DNA from: Lineus longissimus
Lineage: Eukaryota; Nemertea; Pilidiophora; Heteronemertea; Lineidae
Direction: 5' to 3'
DNA length: 64,000 nt
Assembly (NCBI RefSeq): GCF_910592395.1
Contig: NC_088308.1
Span: 3,286,001 to 3,350,000, forward strand
Shown here piece by piece: positions 63,024-64,000 of this stretch. The stretch's first letter is position 1, and every line of letters begins with the position of its first letter. The notes beneath the pieces were generated by a model. It was not told the origin of the DNA. It searched no databases and worked only from the letters and a program-made list of their open reading frames with translations. The position numbers and the translations under genes are program-made.

Positions 63024-63822
63024 ATGGATCAGTTGGGAGTTGAAGCTAAATGGGCTGTCCCTGTGGCATCCTCGGATGATCTTCTCCCGCCCAAGCCAGA
63101 GGAACCCAGTCAGGCAGACTGCTGTGGGACTGGATGCATTCCATGTGTATTCGATATCTACGACCAAGAATTAAAACTGTGGGAAGAAGATTGTAGGAAA
63201 GTCATGGAGGGTGCCAGCATAACCAAAGAAGAAACAGAGGTTTGTATCGTATAAAACTCATTCTTTTATTGCCATCTTTAATGGTTACCTTTGTGTCCCT
63301 GTGTTTGGGTGCTGGAGAAATCACCCTGCAGTGTGCTTGACAATGAGCAAGTTCGCATCAGCTGGGGAAGCCAGATGGTACAGTGGAGGAGCGTACTGAC
63401 TTGTGATCAGAAGGCTTGTGACCAATGCGAAGAAAAATTCCTGATGGCTATTGGTGATTTCTTGGACAGATTGGCCCATGCTCAACTCAACACCTTTTTA
63501 TGAAAAGCTTGAAAAATATTGGGTAATTAAAACGGTATTGTCCATTTGTTCTATGACCATTTTACCTTTATCTTTTCAGGCGGATTCTTCTGACAGTGTC
63601 CTCTCTCTTACTGAATACAGACCATTTGCAATTCAGTCAATTTCTGTCATAAGTCATGACACCAAACTCTACAGGTTTTCACTTCCAACAAATGGTTGTC
63701 TTGGTCTTCAAGTGGGGCAGCATATCATCATGCGAAGTAGAGGGCTGCCTAGTACTGTGACACGCCAGTACACCCCAGTCAGTTGTGTCAGTTTAAGAGG
63801 CAGCTTCGATGTTCTTATCAAG
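63024..63822 (+). CDS. CYB5RL: NADH-cytochrome b5 reductase-like protein, 5' part (continues past the window)
   Basis: Flavin-dependent NADH oxidoreductase of the cytochrome b5 reductase family. Two exons are visible, 63024-63239 and 63580-63822, joined in phase 0. The first encodes an oxidoreductase-like N-terminal motif, KPEEPSQADCCGTGCIPCVF followed by DIYDQELKLWEED. The second begins the FAD-binding barrel: YRPFAIQSISVISHDTKLYR, GLQVGQHIIMR, and the flavin motif TRQYTPVS (RxYTxxS). This order matches CYB5RL. The NAD-binding half must be in later exons to the right. The start at 63024 is the first plausible ATG, but the frame is open slightly 5' (FEDDQKL) and could be an internal exon with an acceptor near 63009. 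The last donor, AAG|GTTGTT, is weak. Confidence 0.82.
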
Positions 63823-64000
63823 GTTGTTATGATGTGCTTGTGGCGAATTGGCTTCTCTGTTGTTGTTGTCGCCAAATAAAACAGGGGAGTCTTATTTATC
63901 ATAAGACGTTTGACAGAATTGTTAGTTCTCCAGGATAAACAAATGAGGCACCTGAAAAATGTTTCTGTTCTTTGACTGGGAGACTATATAGGCAGAAGTT

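Noticed and set aside
1-64000. CRISPR array, bacterial operon, or tRNA/rRNA genes
   Set aside because: No direct-repeat/spacer pattern, no Shine-Dalgarno-linked gene runs, and no intact tRNA or rRNA sequence found; all real genes have spliceosomal introns.

Overview
The window is nuclear DNA from an animal, almost certainly an invertebrate. All host genes are split by GT-AG introns and the intergenic DNA is AT-rich. The proteins are metazoan: Axin, RPUSD1-like pseudouridine synthase, CENP-X, a Death-domain adaptor, MBOAT7 and a cytochrome-b5-reductase-like protein. Each is a single compact copy, which with the gene order suggests an animal outside the vertebrate genome duplications. A non-vertebrate deuterostome such as a cephalochordate, hemichordate or echinoderm is plausible, but the sequence alone does not decide the phylum.

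Layout. Positions 452-37027 (+) hold the 3' three quarters of an Axin gene: eight exons, with the RGS domain lying upstream of the window. A 26.9 kb Axin intron (1598-28528) contains an apparently complete 6.8 kb DIRS1-type tyrosine-recombinase retrotransposon (6286-13061). It has a gag-like ORF, an RT/RNase H/Dam-like methylase ORF, a tyrosine recombinase ORF, 164 bp identical inverted terminal repeats and an internal complementary region. The rest of that intron, mainly 13.1-28.5 kb, is unusually dense in CTTTGA/TCAAAG, the TCF/LEF core, as expected if Axin is under Wnt feedback control. Downstream come an RPUSD1-like gene (44487-46495, -) and CENPX (46736-48697, +), head to head with a 240 bp shared promoter. 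Next is a Death-domain adaptor (50038-54448, -), head to head with MBOAT7 (55107-60990, +). The 5' part of a CYB5RL-like gene starts near 63024 (+) and runs off the right end.

How the genes relate. Axin is the scaffold of the beta-catenin destruction complex. CENP-X is the small histone-fold partner of CENP-S in kinetochore and Fanconi complexes. MBOAT7 remodels phosphatidylinositol acyl chains. The minus-strand gene at 50-54.4 kb appears to join an IRS/DOK-type PTB module, possibly preceded by a PH-like module, to a MyD88-like C-terminal Death domain. I do not know a vertebrate protein with that architecture, so it is the best candidate here for something undescribed. Exon boundaries for all genes were derived by hand from splice sites and reading-phase continuity.
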